The translations under genes were made by a program, and so were the position numbers. This document shows positions 1-9,771 of a DNA stretch of 33,233 nucleotides, piece by piece; position 1 is the stretch's first letter, and every line of letters begins with the position of its first letter. Origin of the DNA: Zoopage sp. CT-All (Eukaryota > Zoopagomycota > Zoopagomycetes > Zoopagales > Zoopagaceae); assembly GCA_004114245.1 (NCBI GenBank), contig QZWS01000053.1, forward strand, positions 1-33,233, given 5' to 3'. The notes under the pieces were generated by a model. The model made no database searches. It worked only from the letters and a program-made list of their open reading frames with translations, and was not told where the DNA came from.

Positions 1-1541
1 TTATCCACCCGCTCGGCTGTGTTCCCGTCGGGTGTTTCTCCTTCGAATGAAAGAAAGATGGACGAACGAAAAGAGAAGAGGGTCCAGCGCATCAAGAGAG
101 CAGGACACTAGACGCACGATGATGACCGCAGACGGAGAGTGGGAAAACAGAGCGAGGGGCACAGAGGCGGGCTCTCATTTGTTTTGATATCGCTCTTGCA
201 GTACCAATCGCGAGGTACATAGTCGTGTATTGTAAACACCGAGTGCTTTTTGGATATATAGAGCTGCACAATGTGGAAAGGAACAAGAGAAACAATGAGC
301 AAGAAAGCAGATCGATTTTGTGGCAGATGTAGGGGTGTATGGCTTAATCGTATGGAACAGAGACTACCGTAAGGAAGTCGCAACGCACGAAGACGCATGG
401 AACACAGGGTGAGGGTAAGAGAGGGTCGGAAAGAGCCTTACAAGCAAGAACAGTTTATCGTGGCCACCATGTGCTGCCTTGCCGCTTTTGAGATGCCCAT
501 GCAATCGGGCGGTGTACCGTATTGATATACTTTTTTTGCGTGGGATGGCTCAAACAGCCCAAGCGGGCAGCGGTGGGGAACTGGGACGGTGAGGATCATT
601 GTCTCACACCTGGCGCGACGAGGGCGCACTGAGTCGTGTCAGCAAAAAATTATCAGGCCAGGCGGTGGGTGCATTTTTCGTCTTCTTTCCCTTTGCTTCT
701 TTCCATCACATCTCCTTTTCTCGCCTTCCTTTCATCTCACTCCACCATCAGGTCCTCCGGACAGTCCTTCCTCTCTCCCTCCCTGAGCCACCCCTCGCAG
801 TCCGGCCCACTGCCCATCCTTCGCGCCATCTTTATTCATCCCTGGCAACCCCTATCCAACTGACCCCGAAGTCCGCCTCTCATTTCAGTTTGGTAAGTGC
901 TCATCATGTTCTCATCATCGCCTGCCGATCTCCATTGCAAGCCCCACACGACCTTTGAAGCAGTGCGGTGTAGGATTCCATAACCCGACAGGATCGACTT
1001 TGGGTTGGGCAGATTACACAGTCTTCAAAACGAGACGAGCAACGCAGAAGGACACAACACAGCATATTTTACTGCAGGTTGATCTTTTTTTTTTTCTGCA
1101 ACACATGGGCGTCTCTTTTTTATTGTTTCGCACCCTCTCCTTTTCGTTCATGAGTGGGAACCAAGCAGAGCAGCAATGGAGCGCAGGAAGTGTCAGAGTG
1201 AACTTTAGAGAAAAAAAAAAAATATAATAGAGTAGACTATTTTGGGTGGTTTGTCCTTTTGTTCAACTTTCCCATAAGCCACCAGCAACCGACGACATCA
1301 CTCGAGCCATGAGTTTCTTAATCTTTGACCCCTCTCGTCCAACCACCTGTATCGACTATAAAGATCGGCTGATTCATCAACATCCAACTCCATCTTTCTT
1401 GCTACATCTGTGCAGGCCCTACTTTGGATAACATAGATCTAGGCGCGTCACGATCCGGCATCCTTCTACGGAGCAACACCAACACAACCCAGACCAGCAG
1501 AAAACAAATACCAGCATCGCGACCAGCCAGGCCATCGTTAA
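1..1541. other. Upstream non-coding region, probable TUP1 promoter and leader
   Basis: No gene could be supported here on either strand. The open frames are short, lack recognisable domains and overlap each other. Pyrimidine-rich tracts at about 670-870 and a T-run near 1086-1097 resemble fungal core promoter and leader sequence. A 40-codon ATG frame (1309-1431) ends about 110 bp before the TUP1 start and would be an upstream ORF if the leader extends that far. The left edge may also hold the end of a gene lying outside the window, but nothing shows it. Confidence 0.5.
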
Positions 1542-4509
1542 ATGTCAGGAATATACAATCATCGCCCCATGGTCCCTGGCCGCAGTGCTGGCGTGCCTGA
1601 ATGGCTCGATCTCATCAAGCAGGAGTTTGACAGTTTGAGTCATGAGGCTATGGTCGCAAAAGCTCAGCGGGACGAGTGTGAACACAAGAGTATGCATCGA
1701 CTGATATGGCGCCATCCCCTAATGTCTGCTTTGCTATGGCTGAACTGGGTATTGTATGCAAGTTGAATAACGCCCTATTTGTTGTTGCTCTTCATTGCCC
1801 ACCGCTGTCTTGTGTAGTAAACAATCAGATCCAGGAGATGGACGCCTTTCGCAGAGCATTGTACGAACTTGAACGGAAACACGAGTCGATGAAGAGTCAA
1901 TACCATATGTAAGTTCCAGTGTTTTAGATACTATTAAAACGTGCATGGTGATGAGAGCATTGCTCAACATGCCAGTGAGCAATCGTTTCCGGAACGGAAT
2001 AGTGACTGACATTGAATATTGTCGTGCTTCACGCTAATAGGGTAGAGGAGGAGGTCGTAAGGCTGAGGCGCGAAGTTGAGCAGCGCGGAGGGGTCGTCCA
2101 GATGCCCCATCAGATGTCGCATGCTCAACCCCCTCCACCAAATATCGGCCACGGCCAATCGAATCTCTTTGGAGGAATTATCAGCGGAGGCCCTGGTGGT
2201 CTGATTGCTCCACCTCAAATGGTTGATCCCTCCCAGCAAGCTCAGCAACAACAGGCGCAACAGGCGCAGCAGCAGCAGGCCCAACAGCAGCAGCAGCAAG
2301 CACAGCAATCTCAGCAACAGCAGCAGCAACAACAGCAGCAACAACAGCAACAACAACAGCAGCAACAGCAAGCTCAGCAGCAGCAGCACCATATCCAGCA
2401 GGCGCAGCATCACCAGCAGCAACAGCAACACATGCAGCAGCAACAGCAGCACCCCTATGGTGGGCCCAACATGCCCCCTGGCCCAGGGGGTCCTCACTCG
2501 CCTTACATGAATGGAAATAATGGCTTGCCTCAGCAAGGTCAACCTCAATCAAAGCGGTTCAAGACAGAGGGTGAAGGGCCTCGTTTCAAGACAGAGGGAG
2601 ATGCTCCTCCTCCTGGTGCGCCTGGCAGCATGTACGGCAATATGTCTCCAAACCCTCACGGAAATCCTAATGGACAGCCTCCAGGAATGGGGCCAAATTA
2701 CTCGCCAGTTCCACCACCATCCGCGAAGCAACCCGTTAAGCCTGGAAAGGTATTATTTATGGCAACATTTCTCTCTCGTCGAATAGAGTTTCTCATTGTA
2801 AGTCTGTAAGTGGAGTCAGACACTGATCAACCTACGCGACAAATGAATAGGGAGGAGCATACATCCAAGCCAAGGAGGAGACAGGGTCCCAGTCTGGCTC
2901 TGCAAACAACAAGCGGAAAACAGGCCCTGCCTCAACAACACCCACCGCTGTCGCTCGTTCCGGCCGACAAGGCAACACCCCATTGCCAAACTGGAGTGAC
3001 GATCCCGATAATGTTCCTGCACAACTCAAGAGAGAAGGCGCAGACTGGTTTGCAATGTATGTTGCCTGTGTTTGCGAGTGAGCAATCCCATTAGAGCCAA
3101 CCAGTACTGTCATTAACAGCTGCAGATCTGCAACTTTTTCCGATTTAGTTCCAACCCCAAAGTTCCTCAGCAGCTCAAGGTTGATTTAGTACACACGATG
3201 GAGCACTCTAGGTATGTTGTACTCTCCTGATCGATTCTTTTTATAGAGTCATAATGTCTCATAGCTGTGCATGGACTCTGAACGACCCTTTTGTCTTTTG
3301 GATTATGCAATAGTGTCGTCTGCTGCGTTCGCTTCAGTGCGGATGGCAAGTATCTCGCCACTGGATGCAACCGCAGTGCGCAGATCTTCGACATCCAGTC
3401 TGGCCAGAGTGTGTGGTAAGCAGCGCTTAAACGTATGTATGGCTTTGTTCGAAGGGTGACCTCATTATAATCCGCTCACGTAAAATGTTCCATATGGATA
3501 GTGTTCTTGCTGATGATACCGCAGGAAAGGACGACCTCTATATTCGCTCTGTTTGCTTCAGTCCAGATGGAAAATATCTTGCTACAGGCGCAGAGGATAA
3601 GCAGATCAGGGTAAGTATTCAGCAGCCTTCTTAATACGTCGCATACAACTGCACGAGAGCTGGCAGAGTACTGACGGCCATCCATACAAATATGCGCTTT
3701 TAACAGATTTGGGAAATCGGCCGCAAAAAGATTCGTATGATCTTGAAGGGGCACGAGCAGGACATCTACTCATTGGATTTTTCAAGAGACGGCAGGATCA
3801 TTGTTTCTGGCTCGGGGGATCAAACAGCACGCGTGTGGGATATGGAGACGGGCAAATGCCTATTTGTTCTCACCGTTGGCGATGTTGATCTCAAGGATGC
3901 TGGTGTGACCTCGGTCGCGATTTCACCTGATGGTCGCCTTGTTGCTGCTGGTTCTCTGGATCGGATGGTTCGCGTCTGGGACACTCATACCGGTCAGCTG
4001 TTGGAGAAGCTGGAAGGACACAAAGACTCTGTGTACAGTGTTGCCTTCGCGCCGGATGGCAAGTCGCTTGTGTCTGGAAGTTTGGATCGGACGTTGAAAT
4101 CATGGGATCTTACGATGTTGGGTAGAAATGGCCAGAATGGCTCGCGAGGAGTAATCTGCAAGGCCACCTTCAACGGACACAAGGACTTTGTTCTCTCTGT
4201 GGCCGTATCCCCGGATGGCAAGTGGGTCGTGTCTGGGTCAAAGGATCGTGGAGTTCAATTTTGGGACCCCAACTCGACCGCAGTTCAGTTTATGCTCCAA
4301 GGACACAAAAACTCTGGTAAGATTTAAGGTCAATCTCTTGCATAGGTTTATTGATAATGATTGGAAATGGCAAAGAGACTAACAAAATTACGATGGCTTT
4401 CAATATAGTTATTTCTGTTGCCTTGAATCCAGCGGGTACATACTTTGCCACTGGTTCGGGCGATACCCGCGCGCGTGTCTGGAGTTACGAATCCATTCAG
4501 GAAATGTAA
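1542..4509 (+). CDS. TUP1: Transcriptional corepressor Tup1 (WD40)
   Basis: Nine exons: 1542-1689, 1818-1908, 2041-2749, 2851-3056, 3149-3211, 3314-3415, 3502-3610, 3707-4316 and 4409-4509. Phases close to give 712 aa. Residues about 1-80 form the Tup1 N-terminal tetramerisation helix, with QEFDSL, the [12 protein letters not shown] stretch and a heptad-rich [14 protein letters not shown]. Residues about 143-218 are a glutamine-rich tract with Ala, Ser and His interruptions. A Pro/Gly-rich linker carries two copies of FKTEG. The segment before the propeller contains [20 protein letters not shown]. Seven WD40 blades follow from about residue 395, ending in IFDIQSG, IWEIG, VWDMETG, VWDTHTG, SWDLTM, FWDPNS and VWSYES. 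In fungi Tup1 works with Cyc8/Ssn6 as a general nuclear corepressor recruited by DNA-binding factors. The ATG is chosen because [12 protein letters not shown] matches the family start. Confidence 0.96.
2230..2455 (+). repeat. Polyglutamine-coding CAG/CAA repeat in TUP1
   Basis: Mixed CAG and CAA codons encode a Gln-rich run, with about 20 consecutive Gln codons in the middle, interrupted by Ala, Ser, His and Met. Codon mixing suggests selection on the protein rather than simple trinucleotide slippage, although length variation between isolates is likely. The same DNA creates long Leu-rich or Ala-rich shadow frames on the minus strand that are not genes. Confidence 0.9.
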
Positions 4510-4802
4510 CGGTTGTTGGCACCAGACATTTTTCTTATTTACTCTCGCATGATTTTTTACACATAAACCCAAAATGTTCAAAGAAACATACCACTCAATG
4601 GCGGCATGTTGAAAAGTGGTGTATCCATGTCATCAACGAGTGAGCGAGGTGGTTCTTGAGATGTCATGCGCTCGTGCTAGTCGCTTGCTCTCGGTCAACT
4701 CCACCCCCAGACCCTCAGATAAGCCACCGCCACCACTTGCGAAGACAGCTTCAGGCTTGCTTCCTGCTCAACGATGCCACAAACAACTTTAATCCCAACA
4801 CC

Positions 4803-6351
4803 ATGTCAAGGCGTGACATTGCTGTCATCCTCGAGAGACTCTCCCTCGATCACAGAACTTCTCTCGCCGACAAAGCTTGTGCATTCCTTCAAGCTGTAGA
4901 ATCGAACAGAACTGTCAAAAACCATCCAAGCTATGCCGCCATTTGCATTGATATTGCCGCTGTCCAGTACGTGGAGCTGAAGCCAACCCTGCCCGTTAGT
5001 GCATCGGAAAGGTCTCACCGCAACGGCTGACTCAAATGCTTCGCTTCCATTATAGACTGGGAATTGATGTTTCTCGCCCAGCCCTCATTCGACTCTCAGG
5101 TGCTGCCTCTCCATTGGATTACAGCAGTGCTCTCCAAAAATTATCGCGACTCTTGACAGGAAAAGCAGGAGAATCAGAATCTCAGGATGGCTCTAGTAGA
5201 CGCGCACAGGCATCAGGGGTCAAGTCAAGGAGTACTGCATCGAGATCCACTTCTATGGGCAACGGTTTGAGTGGCGATGGCACGCGTTATGAGCTTATGC
5301 GACAGCTGATCACGGACACAACCATGACATGCCTTCGACAACTTGCTGTGCAGTATGGATCTATAGAGCTCGAGGAACTGGTGCTGGAATGTCTGCAGCG
5401 GTTCTTTGACATCTGGATCAAATCATTAACACCGGCACAGCGCGTCCATGTCAACTATGCGGATGCCAAATGGGTCGGAGCGGCGTTCTGGCTGTGCGCC
5501 ATGGCCCGAGCCATGATTGTCGGTAAAGGTGAAGGAAGTGGGGTAGAAAGTTCCGCACAGGTACCGGCAGCGTCGAAAACAACCAAAACACCAGCAATCA
5601 AGAGAATAGGCGGACGGGGTGGGAAGGAACTGAAGGACATGATTCTCACAGCAGTAGAACATACCGTCAAGAAGTCGGAACTTGATACCACGATTCGGTT
5701 AATCGAGGACACAACGCAGGAGTATTTGCTCTCATTAAGGAAGGCTAGAGTTGGACCCGTTTCTGTAAAAGCTGCGAGTAGGCGAAAGGAAGTGAGCCCT
5801 CCCGACGAGGCTCCCGATCCGGTCGAGACTGTGTCAACTGCAAGGTTCGACCGCGCATCGCTTGGACAGGGCGAGAAAAGACAGGAGTCAGACAAGTACA
5901 GGGGTGTTGGAACGAAGCGCACGGTATCAAACGTTAGTCAGCTTTCAATCGCATCCGACAACGATGACGGACGGGTAACGTCCGCAGATACTGCAACAGT
6001 TCGATCGGCGAGACCGCCGGTCAAACGCACGAGGTTAGATTCCAAGGCTTCTACAGAGCTGTCATCATCCGCGGACATCATGGGCGCAAAGAAAGGAGCG
6101 ACCCGCAAGACGCTGAAAGAGGCCACCGCTGACTCCCAGACTGCGGGTCAGGTTTTGAATCAACGCCGCAAGACGGGAGGCGTCTATAGCATGGTAAGCA
6201 ACAGGAGAATGCTTTGGCTTTTTTATGTCATTACACCTTACTCATTGTATTTCATTCGCCATAGATACCCCGCGTCCATTACGAGAACACCAGGGCCTTC
6301 CTGCAGTATCAAGAGTGGAGGACGCGCATTCTCAAAACACTGCATGGATAA
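4803..6351 (+). CDS. ORC6: Origin recognition complex subunit 6
   Basis: Three exons: 4803-4966, 5056-6193 and 6265-6351, giving 462 aa. The N-terminal half is a TFIIB-like double cyclin fold. The first fold ends CIDIAAVQLGIDVSRPALIRLSG, split here by intron 1 as CIDIAAVQ then LGIDVSRP, and matches the metazoan Orc6 CLDLAAS...LIKLSG region. A Ser/Arg-rich insert of about 40 residues separates it from the second fold, which contains LRQLAVQYGSIELEEL. A long charged linker with basic nuclear-localisation-like clusters follows. The short last exon carries YQEWRTRIL (Tyr449-Leu457), equivalent to the conserved Orc6 C-terminal YEEWKRKIL helix that binds Orc3. The role is MCM2-7 loading at origins in the nucleus. 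An upstream in-frame ATG at 4656 was rejected because the added residues look like leader sequence, while 4803 has ACACC just before it. The protein is longer than human Orc6 (252 aa) because of the insert and linker. Confidence 0.9.
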
Positions 6352-6470
6352 GCTTTGACTTACAAAAATAAAAAAAGCGCCACTAAATTTTTCAGTTCCA
6401 TTCTTTTTTAACCCTTCTCGTTACTCTCTCGACGTGGCCACCATCAACCCCTCAATCTGCGCTGGCGACC

Positions 6471-9400
6471 ATGGACCAGACGTCATTCAGTCAGGCAACG
6501 GCATTCATGCCTGAACCTTCTCTAATCTCACAGGGCAAAACACATTTGATTCTTTGGGCCATGGCTGAAGAATTTGTTGAGCAAGCTCGGTCTCTGTGCT
6601 TTATTGCCACCACTCAACCAAACTCACAACCAGGCTGGCGAAAGCGGCACCAGGATCTAGTATTCAGTGCCATAAAGTGCCTGGTCGCCAGCGTATCTGT
6701 AGAGTCACCGTCGATGACTCAGCTGGACAAGGCAAAAGCCAGGCTCCGGCTTGCTCAGATCTTATTTGAGGAGACAGAGAGTGTTGAACGGTGCGAGGAT
6801 GAAATCAACAAGGCGGTAAGCTGCCCTCCCCCGCCGCTGGCTGCTATCCGTGAGCCGGCCTCGTTTGTCCTATTAAAGCCCATAAGCCCACAGAGACTGA
6901 CCATCAGACCTTTTCAAATTTAGATTACCACTGTGGATGCTGTAAGGACACCCGGTTTTTATTGAGCATGCTGTCTGCGATAGGATTGACAAAGGCGCGT
7001 TGGTTTCTAGCAGCTAATACTTGCTTACTGCATCTATGCTACCTACAGATTCAGGGATCTCTGGCGTTGGATATTCAACTGAGGCTATACGATCTGCAGA
7101 TACAGCTGTTCATAGAGTCAAAGCAATTCCGGTTGGCAAAGAATACCCTCAAAATCGCTCTAACTGAGGCAGCCAAGTAAGTAGGAATTCAGCTTGAAGA
7201 GAAGACACCCTGGACGTCATACGGATAAGCGGCTGACCCTTCGCGACTCTTTGTAGGCATGATTTGCACCCATGGACGTATCAGCTCTGCTTGCTCAAAG
7301 CTAGAGTTTACTTTTTAACCGATGACATCGCTGGGAGCTTGACCACGCTGAATCAAGGCGCTACTCTGGCGGAGCAAAAAGGAGAGCTCGATCTCAAGGT
7401 GAGAGTAGCGCCAAGTAGGCAATCGAATCGAGCTTGACATCAGTTTGCATAGGCTGGAGAATAACATTCAAGCAATCGAAACATGATAGATGGCATTCTG
7501 GATTGTTGCTGGTCAATATTCCTTGATGCTGTACAACTGGGATCAGGCTGCGTTCTATCTAGCGAAACTCACTCCCCATTTTGGACTGGATGATCTTCCG
7601 GATTCGGCCTCATCAGCGTCAGCTCACTCACCTACAGAGGCGCCTCAGACGCAGCCACCACGACCACAGCAGCAGATGTGCCAATCAAATCAGCTACGCG
7701 TTTTCTTCTTGATCCTTTACATCTGCTGTATGCTCCGTTCGGGTCGTGTGTCCATGGCTCTATCCGCGCTTGCGGCACTGCACAAGGCTTTGGACGAAAC
7801 TCGGCCAAAGGATACGGAGGAACCTCAGGGCATTTTCAAGATCCAATTGGTGGACCCCTCGGGTCCTAATGGCACCCCACAATATGCTTACACACACACG
7901 CCTCACGCGCAACCCTCATTTATCTCAATCAAGTGGATGTCATTCTCGCAGGTATACTGCTTGACGTATCTATTGTCCGGTATTTGTAGTAAGGCGGACA
8001 TGATGCAGCCCATGAAGTCACAGCTGTTCTTGATTGAAGGCATCAAAGTTGTAGACCGTAGGTACTTTGATTTCTGCAATCGCTAGTGGGCCTTGACTCA
8101 TGACGAAGGCACTCATAAGCTCGTTTGTTCTCCTCTGTGCATACATAGGCGAGTTCAGTGTCAACGACCGTAAGTGATTTTATTCCATGCCTCTGCTAAG
8201 ATGTGATGCTTTGACTCAGAAAGGGAATACTAACAGTCTATCGTTGAGGCCCTATAGATGCTTCCGCAACAATCAATGTTCGACGAAATCAGCGCTGGTT
8301 TTCGCTGTTGATGATGTCAATGCTGCTCCATCTTGCCGATGTATTCCTACTCAAACTGGAGCTGATCTCTGTAGAAGAAGTACGATTCGTTTTGCAGATC
8401 GAACCCTCGATGTGATTGTTCATATCCGCTGTTATTGACCACATTTCCCGCTTGTACCTGCTTCTATCTAGACGCTACTGAAAGCTACATATTGGTCCAA
8501 AGTGTGTGGGATGTGGGATGTTTTTAAATGGAGAATATCACTATCCATCGGGATGACCATGCACTTGGCAGGAAGACTTGAAGAAGCTCTGGATTGGTAC
8601 GGCCTCTGCCTCAATCACTCTGAGCGGGCACATCAAGACCAAGAGGGATTCGACGCCAAGACCTTAGCGATCATCAATACTGCACTAATCTATTGTGGCG
8701 AGCGATACTACAATCTAAGCAAGGTGAGCGGTGGGGCTTCTCAATCGATATCTGGCATCTCTTTTGACCGGAGTGGCGAAATGGAACTTTAACATAGATA
8801 CTCCATCTGTATTGTCCAGGTCAAGGAGCTTCAACTTGAGGCAAGAGCAAGGCATGCTTCAGCTCCTTCTACCAACATTCTCTGCGCCCTTCACATACTC
8901 GATAGCTGGACCAAGGAGGGTCTTATTCCAGCACGGTAAGTGGATGGGCTATAACTGCAAAGGGGACCTTTTGAAGGAGGTTACTGACTGGGATCTCAAA
9001 TACTCGTCTTCTCTAGGCAACATTTACAGGAAGCTCTCAAGCTCTCGAGCACGTTGTTAAATACCCAGCTGAGGAGCTTGACGTTGCTGCTCCTTGGCAA
9101 TGTTTATGTACAGACACACGACGCAAAGGCAGAAAAGATGTTGCTGACAGGATTTACGCATGCTTGTAAGACGAGCAATCACGTAGTCGCAGCAGCCGCA
9201 GGGTCATGCTTAAAAGGCAAGCGAAAAGGAACTGCAAAGAACACAACGATGACACGGTTTCATGGTCCAGTGCAGGAAAAAGGCGAAATGTCTAACCTTT
9301 TCGAAACGTGGACTTGGGATCTACATGGACATAGAGCTGTATTTGAACACATCGCAGGGAATCAAGGCTAGCAAGCAAGCTGAGGATAATAGACCGATAC

Positions 9401-9471
9401 AGGATGCTCTACTGCAGGCATTCCAATCGAACCCGCTTAGCGCGTTGCTCAACGGCATGTTGAGTAAGTGA
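6471..9471 (+). CDS. MAU2: Cohesin loading factor Mau2/Scc4 (TPR)
   Basis: Eleven exons: 6471-6815, 6924-6941, 7049-7176, 7257-7398, 7490-8057, 8149-8169, 8258-8379, 8472-8723, 8820-8935, 9017-9216 and 9335-9471. All phases close, giving 682 aa. The protein is a helical TPR superhelix. Landmarks are GKTHLILWAMAEEFVEQAR at the start, QLRVFFLILYICC (human SLRVFFLVLQV), GRLEEALDWYGLCL, TLLLLGNVY (human SLVLLGHIF) and a final helix pair, SCLKELYLNTSQGIKASK, that aligns without gaps to the human C-terminal ALLRDLNKACGNAMDAHE region. Mau2 binds the N-terminus of Scc2/Nipbl and helps load cohesin on chromatin. Exons 2 (18 nt) and 6 (21 nt) are micro-exons. The last intron appears to be GC-AG. The start is the first ATG after a short pyrimidine-rich leader, 119 bp after the ORC6 stop. 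The least certain parts are micro-exon 2 and the final intron. Confidence 0.88.
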
Positions 9472-9476
9472 ATAAA
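9471..9476 (+). terminator. Poly(A) signal AATAAA overlapping the MAU2 stop
   Basis: AATAAA begins on the last base of the TGA stop codon. It is a plausible polyadenylation signal for MAU2, implying a very short 3' UTR before BUD6. The rest of 9477-9771 is pyrimidine-rich from about 9590 to 9720, fitting the BUD6 promoter and leader. Confidence 0.5.
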
Positions 9477-9771
9477 TATCCTTGCAGCTTACGCACCTGT
9501 TTCTGCTAAGGCATATCAAGAAACCGTCGGTGTCTACCATGCTGTGCCTGCAGGAACAGAATCCTATAAAATAATGTCTTGCGGCTTTTTTTTCCCCTCC
9601 CCTTGCAATGTTGCATTCGAGCATTCCTTCCATTCTTTCAGCCTTGCATCTCTTCTCTTCCCCTCTCTCCCCAATCTCTCCCTGTCTCTGGCACGCATAC
9701 AAACACACACTCACCGTCTTCCTTCGCCTCATTCCACCTCACACAGCACTGCACGACACACCCAACACCCT

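Noticed and set aside
599-958. Plus-strand ORF of 119 codons upstream of TUP1
   Set aside because: It is Ser/Pro/His/Leu-rich because of pyrimidine-rich DNA, has competing frames of similar length and no domain; more likely promoter or leader.
1964-2548. Long minus-strand Leu-rich and Ala-rich ORFs opposite TUP1
   Set aside because: They are reverse-complement shadows of the CAG/CAA tract; TUP1 on the plus strand explains the sequence fully.
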